Assembly (NCBI GenBank): GCA_900104375.1 | Contig: LT629302.1 | Location: forward strand, 2,253,501 to 2,317,500 | Source: Flavobacteriaceae bacterium MAR_2010_188 | Lineage (GTDB): Bacteria; Bacteroidota; Bacteroidia; Flavobacteriales; Flavobacteriaceae | Direction of reading: 5' to 3' | Length of the DNA stretch: 64,000 bases | Shown here: piece after piece, positions 46,869 to 55,441 of the stretch | Layout: each line of letters starts with the position of its first letter | Position numbering within the stretch: the first letter of the stretch is position 1 | The notes under the pieces: model-generated | Told to the model about the DNA's origin: nothing | The model's database searches: none | The model's input: the letters and a program-made list of their open reading frames with translations, nothing else | Translations under genes and position numbers: made by a program

Positions 46869-48050
46869 ATGATTTCATACGAGGAAGCACATCAGTTGGT
46901 TTTGGATTCTTTTGCTGATTTTGGTAGTGAAATAATTGCTATCGAAGAATCGGATGGAAGAATTCTAGCAGAAGATATTTCAGCAGATAGAGACTTTCCT
47001 CCTTTTGACCGCGTTACGAAAGACGGTATCGCCATAAATTTTGAAGGTTTTCAGCATTCAAAATCTCTGAAAATTCAAGAAGTTGCAGCAGCTGGAGATA
47101 CTCAAAAATCTTTAATCCATAAAAATGACTGTATTGAAGTTATGACTGGAGCCATGCTTCCGAAAAACACTGATACGGTTGTGATGTATGAAGAGCTAAC
47201 CATCGAAAACAATTCAGCTAAGATTAATTCATCTCCGAAAAAAGGACAAAATATCCATAAGATTGGTAGTGATCAAAAGAAAGACGCGGTTCTAATTGCG
47301 GTTGGTGAAAAAATTTCCAGTCGTACCATCGGTGTTATAGCCACCGTAGGGAAAACTTCTATAGCTGTAAAAAAACTACCGCAAGTCGCCATAATTTCAA
47401 CAGGAAATGAAATAGTTGAAATAGGTGAAACCCCAAAACCACATCAAATAAGGTCTTCCAATAGTATCACTTTAAAAAGTCTTTTAAAAATGGAAGGGAT
47501 TGATTCACAACTGTTTCATATTAAAGATGATAAGGAACAGATTCGACTAAAACTGAAAGAATTAATCGAGAAATATGATGTTGTTATGATGAGCGGTGGC
47601 GTATCGATGGGGAAGTTTGACTTTCTACCTGAAGTATTTGAGCAGATTGGCGTAGAAAAAATATTTCATAAAGTTGCGCAACGACCGGGGAAACCATTCT
47701 GGTTCGGTAAAAATGTTTCAACCAATACCACGGTTTTTTCATTTCCGGGTAATCCTAATTCCACTTTTGTCAACTTTCATCTTTATTTTAAGGATTGGCT
47801 TAACAAATGTTTGGGCCAACCGCTAAGCAAAGAGACCGTAATTGTTGGGAATTCATTTGCTGGCTTAGAAACAATGCACCATTTTCCATTGGTGAGTGTA
47901 TACAATTTGGAAGGAAAATTGTTCGCCAAGAAAATCGTAACCAACGGTTCAGGGGATATGATAAGTTTATCTAAAGCAGATGGTGTCATTAAAGTTACAC
48001 CTGGCAATAATATTAATCCCGGTGATATCCTGGAATTTATACCATTTTAA
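46869..48050 (+). CDS. moeA: molybdopterin molybdenumtransferase MoeA
   Basis: A 393-aa enzyme inserting molybdenum into adenylated molybdopterin. Seen: LAEDISADRDFPPFDRVTKDGIAI, VAAAGDTQKSL, VMTGAMLPKNTDTVVMYEE, IGVIATVGKTSIAV, STGNEIVEIGE, MSGGVSMGKFDFLPEV, VAQRPGKPFWFG and FPGNPNSTFVNFH. One base follows the moeB stop. No MogA/MoaB homologue is in the cluster. Confidence 0.95.
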   Translation: MISYEEAHQLVLDSFADFGSEIIAIEESDGRILAEDISADRDFPPFDRVTKDGIAINFEGFQHSKSLKIQEVAAAGDTQKSLIHKNDCIEVMTGAMLPKNTDTVVMYEELTIENNSAKINSSPKKGQNIHKIGSDQKKDAVLIAVGEKISSRTIGVIATVGKTSIAVKKLPQVAIISTGNEIVEIGETPKPHQIRSSNSITLKSLLKMEGIDSQLFHIKDDKEQIRLKLKELIEKYDVVMMSGGVSMGKFDFLPEVFEQIGVEKIFHKVAQRPGKPFWFGKNVSTNTTVFSFPGNPNSTFVNFHLYFKDWLNKCLGQPLSKETVIVGNSFAGLETMHHFPLVSVYNLEGKLFAKKIVTNGSGDMISLSKADGVIKVTPGNNINPGDILEFIPF

Positions 48051-48121
48051 AGTTTTCTTAAAAGAATACTACTACCAGAACCTAGGCGGATTTTGGCATC
48101 ATTTCTGCTGATTTGCCAACG

Positions 48122-49276
48122 ATGAAGAATATCTACCAATCTCCTTACTTATACTCTATTTTTTTACTATTCTTTTTCTCTTGTAAGCAAGTTCAGAAAG
48201 TGACGGATATTGTTATACAACCCACGGAAAGGGAAAAGTACGCCAGAAATTTTGGAGAAAATGATTCACTATATATTGGTTGGACTTCTGAATTCGAAAT
48301 AAGAAAAGGAGATTCACTTTCCATTGATTTACCCTACGCGGGGCAAGGAACATTCTCTAGTTATCGCAACGAAGTTTTAAGCTATGATTTTCAACTTCAA
48401 GAAGGAGAACGACTGGTGCTGGAGTTGGATAGAGTTCCTGATTCTTCAAAAGTGTTCGTGAATATTTATGATAATTCTGATTCTAAAATGGCCGGTAAGT
48501 CAGAACTGTTTGAAGGATTGGTAAAAAATCGCAGAAACGTTTTGGTCAAGAAAGGAACCAATTCAATCTATAAAATAGTTCTTCAACCAGAACTTAGCAT
48601 TCAATCTGAATTTATTCTAAAGATTTATACCGAGGCAACCTATTCGTTTCCCGTGGCTGGACACACTTCTAAAAACACCCAAAGTTTTTGGGGAGCCTCG
48701 AGAGATGGGGGCAAAAGGTCTCACGAAGGGATAGACATTTTTGCAGAAAGAGGCACGCCTGTTGTAGCAGCAGTCGACGGAAGAGTTAGGAAAACCGGAG
48801 AATATGGCTTAGGAGGTAAGCAAGTTTGGTTGAAAGAAGGAATGTTTGGCAACTCATTATATTATGCGCATTTAGATAGTATTGCAGTAGAAACAGGTAA
48901 ATCTGTCAAAATTGGTGATACTCTAGGTTTTGTTGGCAACACCGGAAATGCCAGAACAACTGCGCCACATTTACATTTCGGTATTTATCAAGGGTACCAT
49001 GGCGCCATAAATCCTTTTCCTTTTATAAAAGAAACGGAATTTATCAATATCGAAGCAGAAACTATTGCAATTTCGGGTACTATAAAATCACCAAAAGCGA
49101 ACATCCGGATTGGCCCATCTACCATCTATGCAATTATTATTACTTTAGAAGAAGCTTCGGAAGTCGAAATTCTATCGAAATCGAATGATTGGTATCAAAT
49201 CGTTTTGCCATCTGGCTTACGAGGATTTATTCATGAATCATTAATTGTCGAAAAAGCTGAAGATTTATCCGCTTAG
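48122..49276 (+). CDS. M23-family metallopeptidase lipoprotein with SH3 domain
   Basis: About 384 aa. Lipoprotein signal with LLFFFSC; the frame starts at TTG 48113, but the ATG at 48122 is better. The LytM/M23 core (about residues 180-310) has SHEGIDIFAERGTPVVAAVDGRV, YYAHLDSI and TAPHLHFGIY: the His and Asp zinc ligands (HxxxD, HxH) are complete, so it is likely active on peptidoglycan. A bacterial SH3-like domain (IRIGPSTIYAIIITL to GLRGFIHESLIV) ends it. It is oriented with the molybdenum genes but there is no obvious functional link. Confidence 0.85.
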   Translation: MKNIYQSPYLYSIFLLFFFSCKQVQKVTDIVIQPTEREKYARNFGENDSLYIGWTSEFEIRKGDSLSIDLPYAGQGTFSSYRNEVLSYDFQLQEGERLVLELDRVPDSSKVFVNIYDNSDSKMAGKSELFEGLVKNRRNVLVKKGTNSIYKIVLQPELSIQSEFILKIYTEATYSFPVAGHTSKNTQSFWGASRDGGKRSHEGIDIFAERGTPVVAAVDGRVRKTGEYGLGGKQVWLKEGMFGNSLYYAHLDSIAVETGKSVKIGDTLGFVGNTGNARTTAPHLHFGIYQGYHGAINPFPFIKETEFINIEAETIAISGTIKSPKANIRIGPSTIYAIIITLEEASEVEILSKSNDWYQIVLPSGLRGFIHESLIVEKAEDLSA

Positions 49277-49340
49277 AAAATCGAATACCTATTCATGTTT
49301 TTAGGGGATGTTGTAACTTGGTTCCAACTTTAAACAATCG

Positions 49341-50090
49341 ATGATTTCCATTTATATTCTGGGTATTGCCTTTTTTGCAATTGCATTTCTATATTCATCA
49401 GTTGGTTTTGGTGGCGGATCCAGTTACTTATTGCTATTAGCTCTGTTCTTTGTTTCTGTGCCTTTTATCCGTACAACTGCGCTTTTGTGCAATATCACCG
49501 TTGTAAGCGGTAGCGTGTTGTTGTATTATAGAAAAGGACTATTAGACTTTAAAAAATTCCTTCCATTTGTATTAATCAGTATTCCCACGGCTTTTTTAGG
49601 CGCCAGATTTAAATTAACCGAAAGAACGTTCTTTATCATTTTAGGAATTTCGTTGATTGCCGCTGCAGTTCTATTACTGTGGCGAAGCCTAAATGCAAAT
49701 ACCAATCATACTACTAAAGATTATCCTCCTTTTACAAGTTGGTTATTTGGTGGCGCTATTGGTTTTCTTGCCGGTTTAGTCGGGATTGGTGGTGGAATTT
49801 TTCTCGCTCCAGTTTTAAATTTGATGAAATGGGAAAAACCAATTAAGATTGCCGCTTTGGCCAGTTTCTTTATTCTGGTTAATTCCATATCTGGGTTAGT
49901 CGGTCTCTATACATCAGATAATTTTGAATTTAATTTGAAGGATTCGCTGATTCTGATTTTGGCGGTATTTCTGGGAGGACAAGTGGGAATAAGGACCAGT
50001 TTAAAATGGTTCGATGGCAATAAAATCAGAATCATAACCGCAATTTTAATCATCGTCGTTGCAGTTAAGATATTGATTGACCAGCTATAA
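49341..50090 (+). CDS. sulfite exporter TauE/SafE family protein
   Basis: A 249-aa polytopic protein with about eight hydrophobic helices in two inverted halves. GFGGGSSYLLLLALFF (first repeat) and GFLAGLVGIGGGIFLAPVLNL (second repeat) are the family signature. TauE/SafE members export sulfite, sulfonates or related anions. It follows the moeA region and could export a sulfur by-product of cofactor work, but this is a guess. It ends 98 bases before tRNA-Val. Confidence 0.88.
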   Translation: MISIYILGIAFFAIAFLYSSVGFGGGSSYLLLLALFFVSVPFIRTTALLCNITVVSGSVLLYYRKGLLDFKKFLPFVLISIPTAFLGARFKLTERTFFIILGISLIAAAVLLLWRSLNANTNHTTKDYPPFTSWLFGGAIGFLAGLVGIGGGIFLAPVLNLMKWEKPIKIAALASFFILVNSISGLVGLYTSDNFEFNLKDSLILILAVFLGGQVGIRTSLKWFDGNKIRIITAILIIVVAVKILIDQL

Positions 50091-50188
50091 GGAAATTCGA
50101 TTCTAGCGGCTTTAATTAAATGCAATTTTTTTGTCATATTTTGTTTCGAGATATTAAAAACTAATTTATATTTGCAGTCCAATTTAGA

Positions 50189-50263
50189 GGGCAATTAGCT
50201 CAGTTGGTTCAGAGCACCTCGTTTACACCGAGGGGGTCGGGGGTTCGAATCCCTCATTGCCCA
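50189..50263 (+). tRNA. tRNA-Val (anticodon TAC)
   Basis: A 75-nt cloverleaf: acceptor GGGCAAT / ATTGCCC, D-arm GCTC/GAGC, anticodon loop TTTACAC (TAC, reading GUA), T-arm GGGGG TTCGAAT CCCTC, discriminator A. Its last twelve bases are part of the 140-base direct repeat that bounds the element downstream. Confidence 0.95.
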
Positions 50264-50391
50264 CAATCATTCACAACTTTAATGTGATTTAAATAAGATA
50301 AAAATCCAACAAGCCTTTTCGCTTGGTTGGATTTTTTCGTTTTAAAGCACTAGGACCGAAGGGACTAAAAGTTGTAATTGCAGGATTGGTC
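50252..50391 (+). repeat. direct repeat, copy 1 (element left end)
   Basis: A 140-base segment beginning inside the tRNA-Val 3' end (CCTCATTGCCCACA) and including its hairpin terminator. It matches 52425-52564 with a single difference (A at 50364 versus C at 52537 in CGAAGGG-A/C-CTAAAAG). Weaker similarity continues to about 50411. Confidence 0.95.
50301..50338 (+). terminator. terminator of tRNA-Val
   Basis: AATCCAACAAGC / GCTTGGTTGGATT stem with one bulged G and a run of six T. It is duplicated in the second repeat at 52474-52511. Confidence 0.8.
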
Positions 50392-50545
50392 AAAATGGGA
50401 AATTTAATCCCTCATTGCTTACAGGGTATCTGAAAGTCCTTAAATAATAGGGCCTCCAGAGATTACCTCTAAAATAGTACACAACTCGTATACGGATTGT
50501 TGGTAATCCTAGCAGACGTTTTTATTCAAATTGAATAGAATCAGA

Positions 50546-51117
50546 ATGAAAAAAGCAATCTGTTCCACACAAAAGCTTGTCAAGTCCATCCAGGGATGGA
50601 ACCTATATTTTAGATATGCCGGCATCCAGAAGCGATATAAGCTGAAAATCAATTACATTCAGGACCTACACGAGAGGGAACGAGAATTCATGATGCTCCC
50701 CAGGGCACTATCAAAAAAATTCAATAGTGGATTGAAGCCCCCTACTTCCTAAAACTTTCGTCGAGGAAAATGAAATGAATTTTATTGAAGGATTGAATTT
50801 TGCTCTGGAGAAGAAAAAGTCCAAAGTTGGCAGGAGAACTTACTCTATGTACAAGGGGAACCAACAAGTTCTATACAGCCGCAATCTCCCAATTAGAATT
50901 TCAGTTTCTAGAACTTACAGATGTAAAGCGAGTGCATATTAAGAAAATTGTGGCTACTGCAAAGACTCAGAACAAATGGTCAAATAAAGCATACAACCGT
51001 CATCTGCGACATATTAGCGCTCTACTTGCTGAATTGATGGTCTGGGAAAAGATTGAACACAATCCAGAGTGCAGAATCAAGAATCTTCCGGAAGAATTTA
51101 GCACGGCCAACATTCCT
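50546..51117 (+). pseudogene. tyrosine-type integrase, N-terminal fragment with frameshifts
   Basis: Three consecutive segments in three different frames resemble the start of a flavobacterial site-specific integrase: MKKAICSTQKLVKSIQGWN with HEREREFMMLPRAL (from 50546), then VEENEMNFIEGLNFALEKKK (about 50754-50860), then FLELTDVKRVHIKKIV with NKAYNRHLRHISALLAELMVWEKI (to about 51117). These are the arm-type and core-binding domains. The catalytic domain with R..HxxR..Y is missing: the sequence breaks off at NIPENAVF and passes into a tRNA-like sequence. The gene cannot make an active enzyme. Confidence 0.8.
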
Positions 51118-51134
51118 GAAAATGCTGTGTTTTG

Positions 51135-51207
51135 TTGTAGAAACCGGACTCGAACCGGCGACCTGATAGTTATGAGCCACCCGAGCTACCATCTGCTTTA
51201 TCCCGCG
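51135..51207 (-). tRNA. initiator tRNA-Met-like sequence (CAT), degenerate
   Basis: On the minus strand a 73-nt cloverleaf can be drawn: acceptor CGCGGGA with TTCTACA (mismatches at 1-72 and 3-70), D-arm AAGC/GCTC, anticodon stem GGTGG/CTATC with loop CTCATAA (anticodon CAT), T-arm GCCGG TTCGAGT CCGGT, discriminator A. The C1/A72 mismatch and A11-T24 pair are initiator traits, but the three G-C pairs of the anticodon stem are lost. It is likely a pseudo-tRNA brought or left by the element. Confidence 0.55.
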
Positions 51208-51320
51208 ATTTACAGATTATAGGACATAAAATTCCCTTTTTACAAGTAATGCGATTTATTACTTTTTGAATCTCTTAACCATAATGATTTAAAAAATATT
51301 TGTTTTATTCATATTTTGCT

Positions 51321-51349
51321 TTTGCAAAATGATTTATTTTCTTACATTG
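51321..51349 (+). promoter_or_regulatory. promoter of the cysteine-rich lipoprotein gene
   Basis: TTTG (51321-51324), 18 bases, then TACATTG (51343-51349), close to the Bacteroidota -33/-7 pattern and about 33 bases upstream of the preferred ATG. Confidence 0.5.
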
Positions 51350-51381
51350 CATAAATGCAATCACCTCAAAAACATACTATT

Positions 51382-51909
51382 ATGAAAAAACATCCCTTAT
51401 TTTTAATCTTATCACTTGCATTAGTATTTTCATGTACTGATGATGTAAACAATAAGAGAGATCATGATATGAGCATTTTCTCTGCCAAAGGCTATACCGA
51501 GAGTAAAATTGCATATTCGGAGGACGGTGAAATCAAAATTGCTGTTGATGATAATGCACTTCTCTATGCTTTCAATCAATATTCAGAAACGAATCGGCTT
51601 GGAGAACCAGCAGATAGATATGAAGTTTTTGCTTACGAAGGTGAAAACTTTATCCGTTTTTTCCACAAGGATGGTTCAATGTCTACTACTGCCCTGATAC
51701 CGGCCAATGAAAATATGAAAACATCAGGCAACATGATTTATATGACTGGGTGTACTACTTGTACTTCAAGCGATTGTAATTCAGGAGGAGGATGTGTTCC
51801 GAATGGCTGTTATTGCACACCTTGTAAACCACCTAGTTTGCCCCCTGGAAATCCATATGAAGGAGATTGTCTAAGAAGTACTTCTTGTGCTGGATGCAAT
51901 GATCAATAA
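51382..51909 (+). CDS. cysteine-rich lipoprotein of unknown function (element cargo)
   Basis: A 175-aa protein from the ATG at 51382, which gives a strong lipoprotein signal (HPLFLILSLALVFSC, Cys18); an in-frame ATG at 51355 is less likely. Residues about 20-120 are polar and beta-rich. The last 55 residues hold ten cysteines in close pairs (GCTTC, GCYC, SCAGC) with glycine and proline, suggesting disulfides or metal binding at the cell surface. No family was recognised. It has its own promoter and a strong terminator, and is the only intact gene in the element. Confidence 0.8.
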   Translation: MKKHPLFLILSLALVFSCTDDVNNKRDHDMSIFSAKGYTESKIAYSEDGEIKIAVDDNALLYAFNQYSETNRLGEPADRYEVFAYEGENFIRFFHKDGSMSTTALIPANENMKTSGNMIYMTGCTTCTSSDCNSGGGCVPNGCYCTPCKPPSLPPGNPYEGDCLRSTSCAGCNDQ

Positions 51910-51928
51910 AAAGTAATATTAGTTTCAG

Positions 51929-51959
51929 AAAAAGCCGATGGATAACCATCGGTTTTTTT
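51929..51959 (+). terminator. terminator of the cysteine-rich lipoprotein gene
   Basis: AAGCCGATGG / CCATCGGTTT stem around ATAA, then seven T, about 20 bases after the stop. Confidence 0.85.
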
Positions 51960-52424
51960 ATTAAATCTGTAACCTATTATTTATTCCATGAATAACATGC
52001 TCAAGAAATGCCACCTAAGAAAGGTCCGAGATATCCACCAAGGTCAATAGTTCCATCATGGAAAATAGGCCGATTGGAAATTGTAAGTACGGTTAGAATT
52101 AAACATCGTTCGGTAATCGCACATTATTTTAAAAGATTGAAAGCAATCAGGAATTCTGCGAGACGATTGGTCTGCGAAAACAGAATCTGGTGAACATAAG
52201 GAAAGAAAAGAACCATTTCACTCCTACCCATATAGAAAAAGTCGTTAAGGCCTTCATGTCAATTCCAACTGAATATTCGGTATTAGCGACGGAATCTTTT
52301 TTGGCGATGATTTAAAAAGAAAAAGAACAAAAAGCACAAATTAGTTCACAATCAATTAACCAGCGTTTTGCAAATAATTGACATACAGTTGAATAAAAAA
52401 TAAATTAGGTGGCATCCAAAAGCA
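51960..52424. other. non-coding remains in the element
   Basis: About 460 bases without a convincing gene. A 61-codon open frame at 52008-52193 is basic and shows no recognisable motif, and other frames are interrupted. It may be a decayed second element gene, but no homology can be claimed. Confidence 0.5.
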
Positions 52425-52564
52425 CCTCATTGCCCACAATCATTCACAACTTTAATGTGATTTAAATAAGATAAAAATCCAACAAGCCTTTTCGCTTGGT
52501 TGGATTTTTTCGTTTTAAAGCACTAGGACCGAAGGGCCTAAAAGTTGTAATTGCAGGATTGGTC
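52425..52564 (+). repeat. direct repeat, copy 2 (element right end)
   Basis: The second copy of the 140-base repeat; it carries the tRNA 3' tail (CCTCATTGCCCACA) without the rest of the tRNA, and a second copy of the tRNA terminator at 52474-52511. Confidence 0.95.
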
Positions 52565-52775
52565 CAAACGGGAAATTAAATCCCTTCTCTGCATTTAATT
52601 CGTAATCCTTCTTATCAAGAAATCCAACCCTTAACTATTAGCCTTTCATAAACCGTTGATAAAAAATACGTTAACTATTCAGAATTATGAATTATATTTA
52701 TAGCTAGGCTAGGATTTGATGCAAAGAATACACTTAAGCATTTCGTCCTTAATAAAATGAATACAACAGTTTACT

Positions 52776-53249
52776 ATGGTGACACTTAAAATAAACGGAA
52801 CGTCTTATGAGATAGATGCTTCCAATGATATGCCGCTACTCTGGGCAATCAGGGATTTGGTTGGTTTAACCGGAACAAAATTTGGCTGTGGGGTCGCTCA
52901 ATGTGGCGCTTGCACCGTTCATCTTAATGGTGAAGCCGTGAGGTCTTGCGTTACAAAGGTTGAGCGTGCCTTAGGTCAGGACATTTTAACTATCGAAGGA
53001 CTTTCTGCAGATAACAATCATGTGTTGCAAACCGCTTGGAAGGAGTTTGATGTTCCTCAATGTGGTTATTGTCAGTCAGGTCAATTAATGTCTGCGGCAG
53101 TGTTGCTCAAGGAAAACCCAAGTCCTAGCGATAAAGATATCGACGACGCGATGTCTGGTAATATTTGCCGTTGCGGAACTTATCAACGCATACGACAAGC
53201 AATTCACTACGCTGCAGACCTTCAACATAAATCGGCTTCCAATGAATAA
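52776..53249 (+). CDS. iorA: 2Fe-2S subunit of a xanthine-oxidase-family dehydrogenase (isoquinoline 1-oxidoreductase alpha type)
   Basis: A 157-aa electron-transfer subunit with two clusters: the plant-ferredoxin-type site [16 protein letters not shown] with a later Cys (AVRSC), and the helical-domain site CGYCQSGQ / GNICRCGTY. It has no signal peptide and is expected to travel with the Tat-exported large subunit. It overlaps the large subunit gene by 8 bases. The substrate is not known; the symbol is by family. Confidence 0.9.
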   Translation: MVTLKINGTSYEIDASNDMPLLWAIRDLVGLTGTKFGCGVAQCGACTVHLNGEAVRSCVTKVERALGQDILTIEGLSADNNHVLQTAWKEFDVPQCGYCQSGQLMSAAVLLKENPSPSDKDIDDAMSGNICRCGTYQRIRQAIHYAADLQHKSASNE

Positions 53250-55404
53250 GACAGACATTTCAAGACGGAATTTCCTAAAAGGTGGTGCTTTAGTTGGCGG
53301 AGGATTATTGCTTTCTTTCACCATTCCACAATCAAATAGGCTTACAAAACTACTCAGCGCAGATGCGATTGAAGGATTTATGCCAAATGCTTATTTAAGT
53401 ATTCAAACAGATAACACAGTTACCGTTATTCTTTCTCATGTTGAGATGGGACAGGGTATCTGGACCACACTCCCAATGTTATTGGCAGAGGAACTTGATA
53501 TTGATTTTAAAAATGTTAAGGTAGAACATAGCCCAGTTGGCGCACCTTATAACCATACACAATATGGAATTCAGATAACTGGCGGATCCTCTACAACCTA
53601 TACAGAGTTTGATAGATATAGACAAGCCGGTGCTGTAGCCCGGGAAATGTTGAAAAGTGCTGCGGCTAAGAAATTGAACGTTGATAAAAGTCAACTTAAA
53701 ACTGAAAATGGTCATGTAATTTCAGGAACTAATAAACTTAGCTACGGAGATTTAGCAAACGAAGCTTCCAAAATTAAAGCTCCAGAAAATGTACAGTTGC
53801 GTTCTGCAGCAGAATGGAAATATATAGGTAAAGGTCAAAAGCGTTTAGATGCTGCGGCAAAAACCAATGGTACCGCGGTTTTTGGTATTGATGTAAATTT
53901 AGACGACCTTCTAGTTGCGGTAGTTGCTCATCCTCCAGTCTTTGGTGGTAAAGTAAAATCCTTTAATTCCGATAAAGCCTTGACGATACCTGGCGTAACC
54001 CAAGTAGTGCAAATACCAAATGGTGTTGCTGTGCTTGCCTCAAATTATTGGTCCGCCAATGAAGGTAAAAAAGTACTAGATATCAGTTGGGATTTAGGAA
54101 AAGGAGCCGAGTATACCACCACTGAAAAAATTGACGAATATAAAAAGTTGGCCTCGACCGATGGTAATTCTGCCGCTGAGAAAGGAAATGCCAAAGATGG
54201 TATAGAAAAAGCGGCAAAAGTAATAGAAGCTGAATACGTTTTTCCATATCTCGCCCATGCCCCGATGGAGCCTTTAAATTGTACTGTTAAAATCGACGGC
54301 GACAATTGTGAAATCTGGACAGGAACCCAAATGCCCGGTGTTGATAGAGATGCAGCGGCTAGGATTCTAGGTTTTAAACCAGAAAATGTTAAAATGAATA
54401 CCCCTTTTTTAGGTGGTGGATTTGGTAGAAGAGCTACTACGTCTTCCGACTTTGTAAGTGAAGCGGTTCATATTGCAAAGGAAAGTGGTAAAAATATAAA
54501 GATGATTTGGTCTCGGGAAGATGACATTCAGGGTGGATATTATCGTCCAGTATATATACATAAAGTAATAGCGGGTGTTGATGAAACCGGAAAGATTACC
54601 GCATGGCACCATAATGTTGTTGGTCAGTCTATCATGATGAGCACAGGCTTTATGCCAGCTTCACCTGACGCTGTCGATGTAACGTCGGTTGAAGGCGTTT
54701 CTGATTCACCTTATATAGTAGATTTACCAGACCATTTTGTGGGTTTGCATAATACTCAAGAAATATTTCCACCACTTTGGTTCCGTTCTGTAGGTCATAC
54801 CCACACAGGATTCGTTATGGAAACTTTTATTGATGAACTCGCCGCGAACGCAAAATCCGATCCGTACGAGTTTAGAAAATCGATGCTAAGCAACCATCCT
54901 CGGCATTTAAAAGCCCTGAATCTAGTAGCAGAAAAGGCCGGTTGGAGTGAAGCTCTTCCAGAAGGTCATTTCCGCGGAATAGCCGTTCACGAATCGTTTA
55001 AAAGTTTTGTAGCTCAGGTAGTTGAAATAAGTATGCCCGACGGAAAACTAAAAGTACATAAAGTTACTTGTGCTATAGATTGCGGAATTGCAGTTAATCC
55101 AGACGGAGTTAAAGCTCAAATGGAAAGCGGAATCATATTCGCGTTAACCATGGCCCTTTATGGTGAACTGACCGTGAAGAATGGCGAAATACAAGAGCAT
55201 AATTTTTATGATTATAGGATGGCGAGAATGCATGAATCTCCAGAAATCGAGGTTCATGTCGTAGAAAGTACAGACGAAATGGGTGGTGCCGGCGAATGCG
55301 GTGTCCCTCCTTTTGCTCCAGCCCTTGTTAATGCAATAGCGGCCGCAACAGGTAAAAGGATTTATAATCTACCGCTGAAAAATCATAATATTACTACAAC
55401 TTAA
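53242..55404 (+). CDS. iorB: molybdopterin-binding large subunit (isoquinoline 1-oxidoreductase beta type), Tat-exported
   Basis: A 720-aa Mo-hydroxylase subunit. The N-terminus has a twin-arginine signal ([17 protein letters not shown]). Xanthine-oxidase-family motifs include [29 protein letters not shown], and the catalytic glutamate in [18 protein letters not shown] near the C-terminus. Members in this fold oxidise N-heterocycles or aldehydes; the sequence does not tell which. With iorA and the cytochrome it should form a periplasmic respiratory dehydrogenase. The Mo cofactor is most likely MCD, in line with the mocA-like and xdhC genes upstream. Confidence 0.92.
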   Translation: MNKTDISRRNFLKGGALVGGGLLLSFTIPQSNRLTKLLSADAIEGFMPNAYLSIQTDNTVTVILSHVEMGQGIWTTLPMLLAEELDIDFKNVKVEHSPVGAPYNHTQYGIQITGGSSTTYTEFDRYRQAGAVAREMLKSAAAKKLNVDKSQLKTENGHVISGTNKLSYGDLANEASKIKAPENVQLRSAAEWKYIGKGQKRLDAAAKTNGTAVFGIDVNLDDLLVAVVAHPPVFGGKVKSFNSDKALTIPGVTQVVQIPNGVAVLASNYWSANEGKKVLDISWDLGKGAEYTTTEKIDEYKKLASTDGNSAAEKGNAKDGIEKAAKVIEAEYVFPYLAHAPMEPLNCTVKIDGDNCEIWTGTQMPGVDRDAAARILGFKPENVKMNTPFLGGGFGRRATTSSDFVSEAVHIAKESGKNIKMIWSREDDIQGGYYRPVYIHKVIAGVDETGKITAWHHNVVGQSIMMSTGFMPASPDAVDVTSVEGVSDSPYIVDLPDHFVGLHNTQEIFPPLWFRSVGHTHTGFVMETFIDELAANAKSDPYEFRKSMLSNHPRHLKALNLVAEKAGWSEALPEGHFRGIAVHESFKSFVAQVVEISMPDGKLKVHKVTCAIDCGIAVNPDGVKAQMESGIIFALTMALYGELTVKNGEIQEHNFYDYRMARMHESPEIEVHVVESTDEMGGAGECGVPPFAPALVNAIAAATGKRIYNLPLKNHNITTT

Positions 55405-55441
55405 TTATCGGAATCAGATGATATTTAACTCACAACTAAAA

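Larger units (their letters stand above)
50252..52424. mobile_element. 2.17-kb tRNA-Val-associated integrated element (decayed)
   Basis: The segment is bounded by 140-base direct repeats whose start is the 3' end of tRNA-Val(TAC), the usual target of integrase elements. It holds an N-terminal integrase fragment with frameshifts, an initiator-tRNA-like sequence, one intact lipoprotein gene with its own promoter and terminator, and short non-coding remains. No intact recombinase is present, so it is probably fixed. The length of the repeat is unusual for a simple att site; a tandem duplication of tRNA tail plus terminator would also fit. Confidence 0.75.

Noticed and set aside
52008..52193. 61-codon frame in the element
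   Set aside because: Basic composition, no motif and no promoter or good start; treated as non-coding remains.
50252..52564. Composite transposon or insertion sequence
   Set aside because: No transposase, no terminal inverted repeats; the direct repeats start in a tRNA gene, which fits integrase-type insertion.
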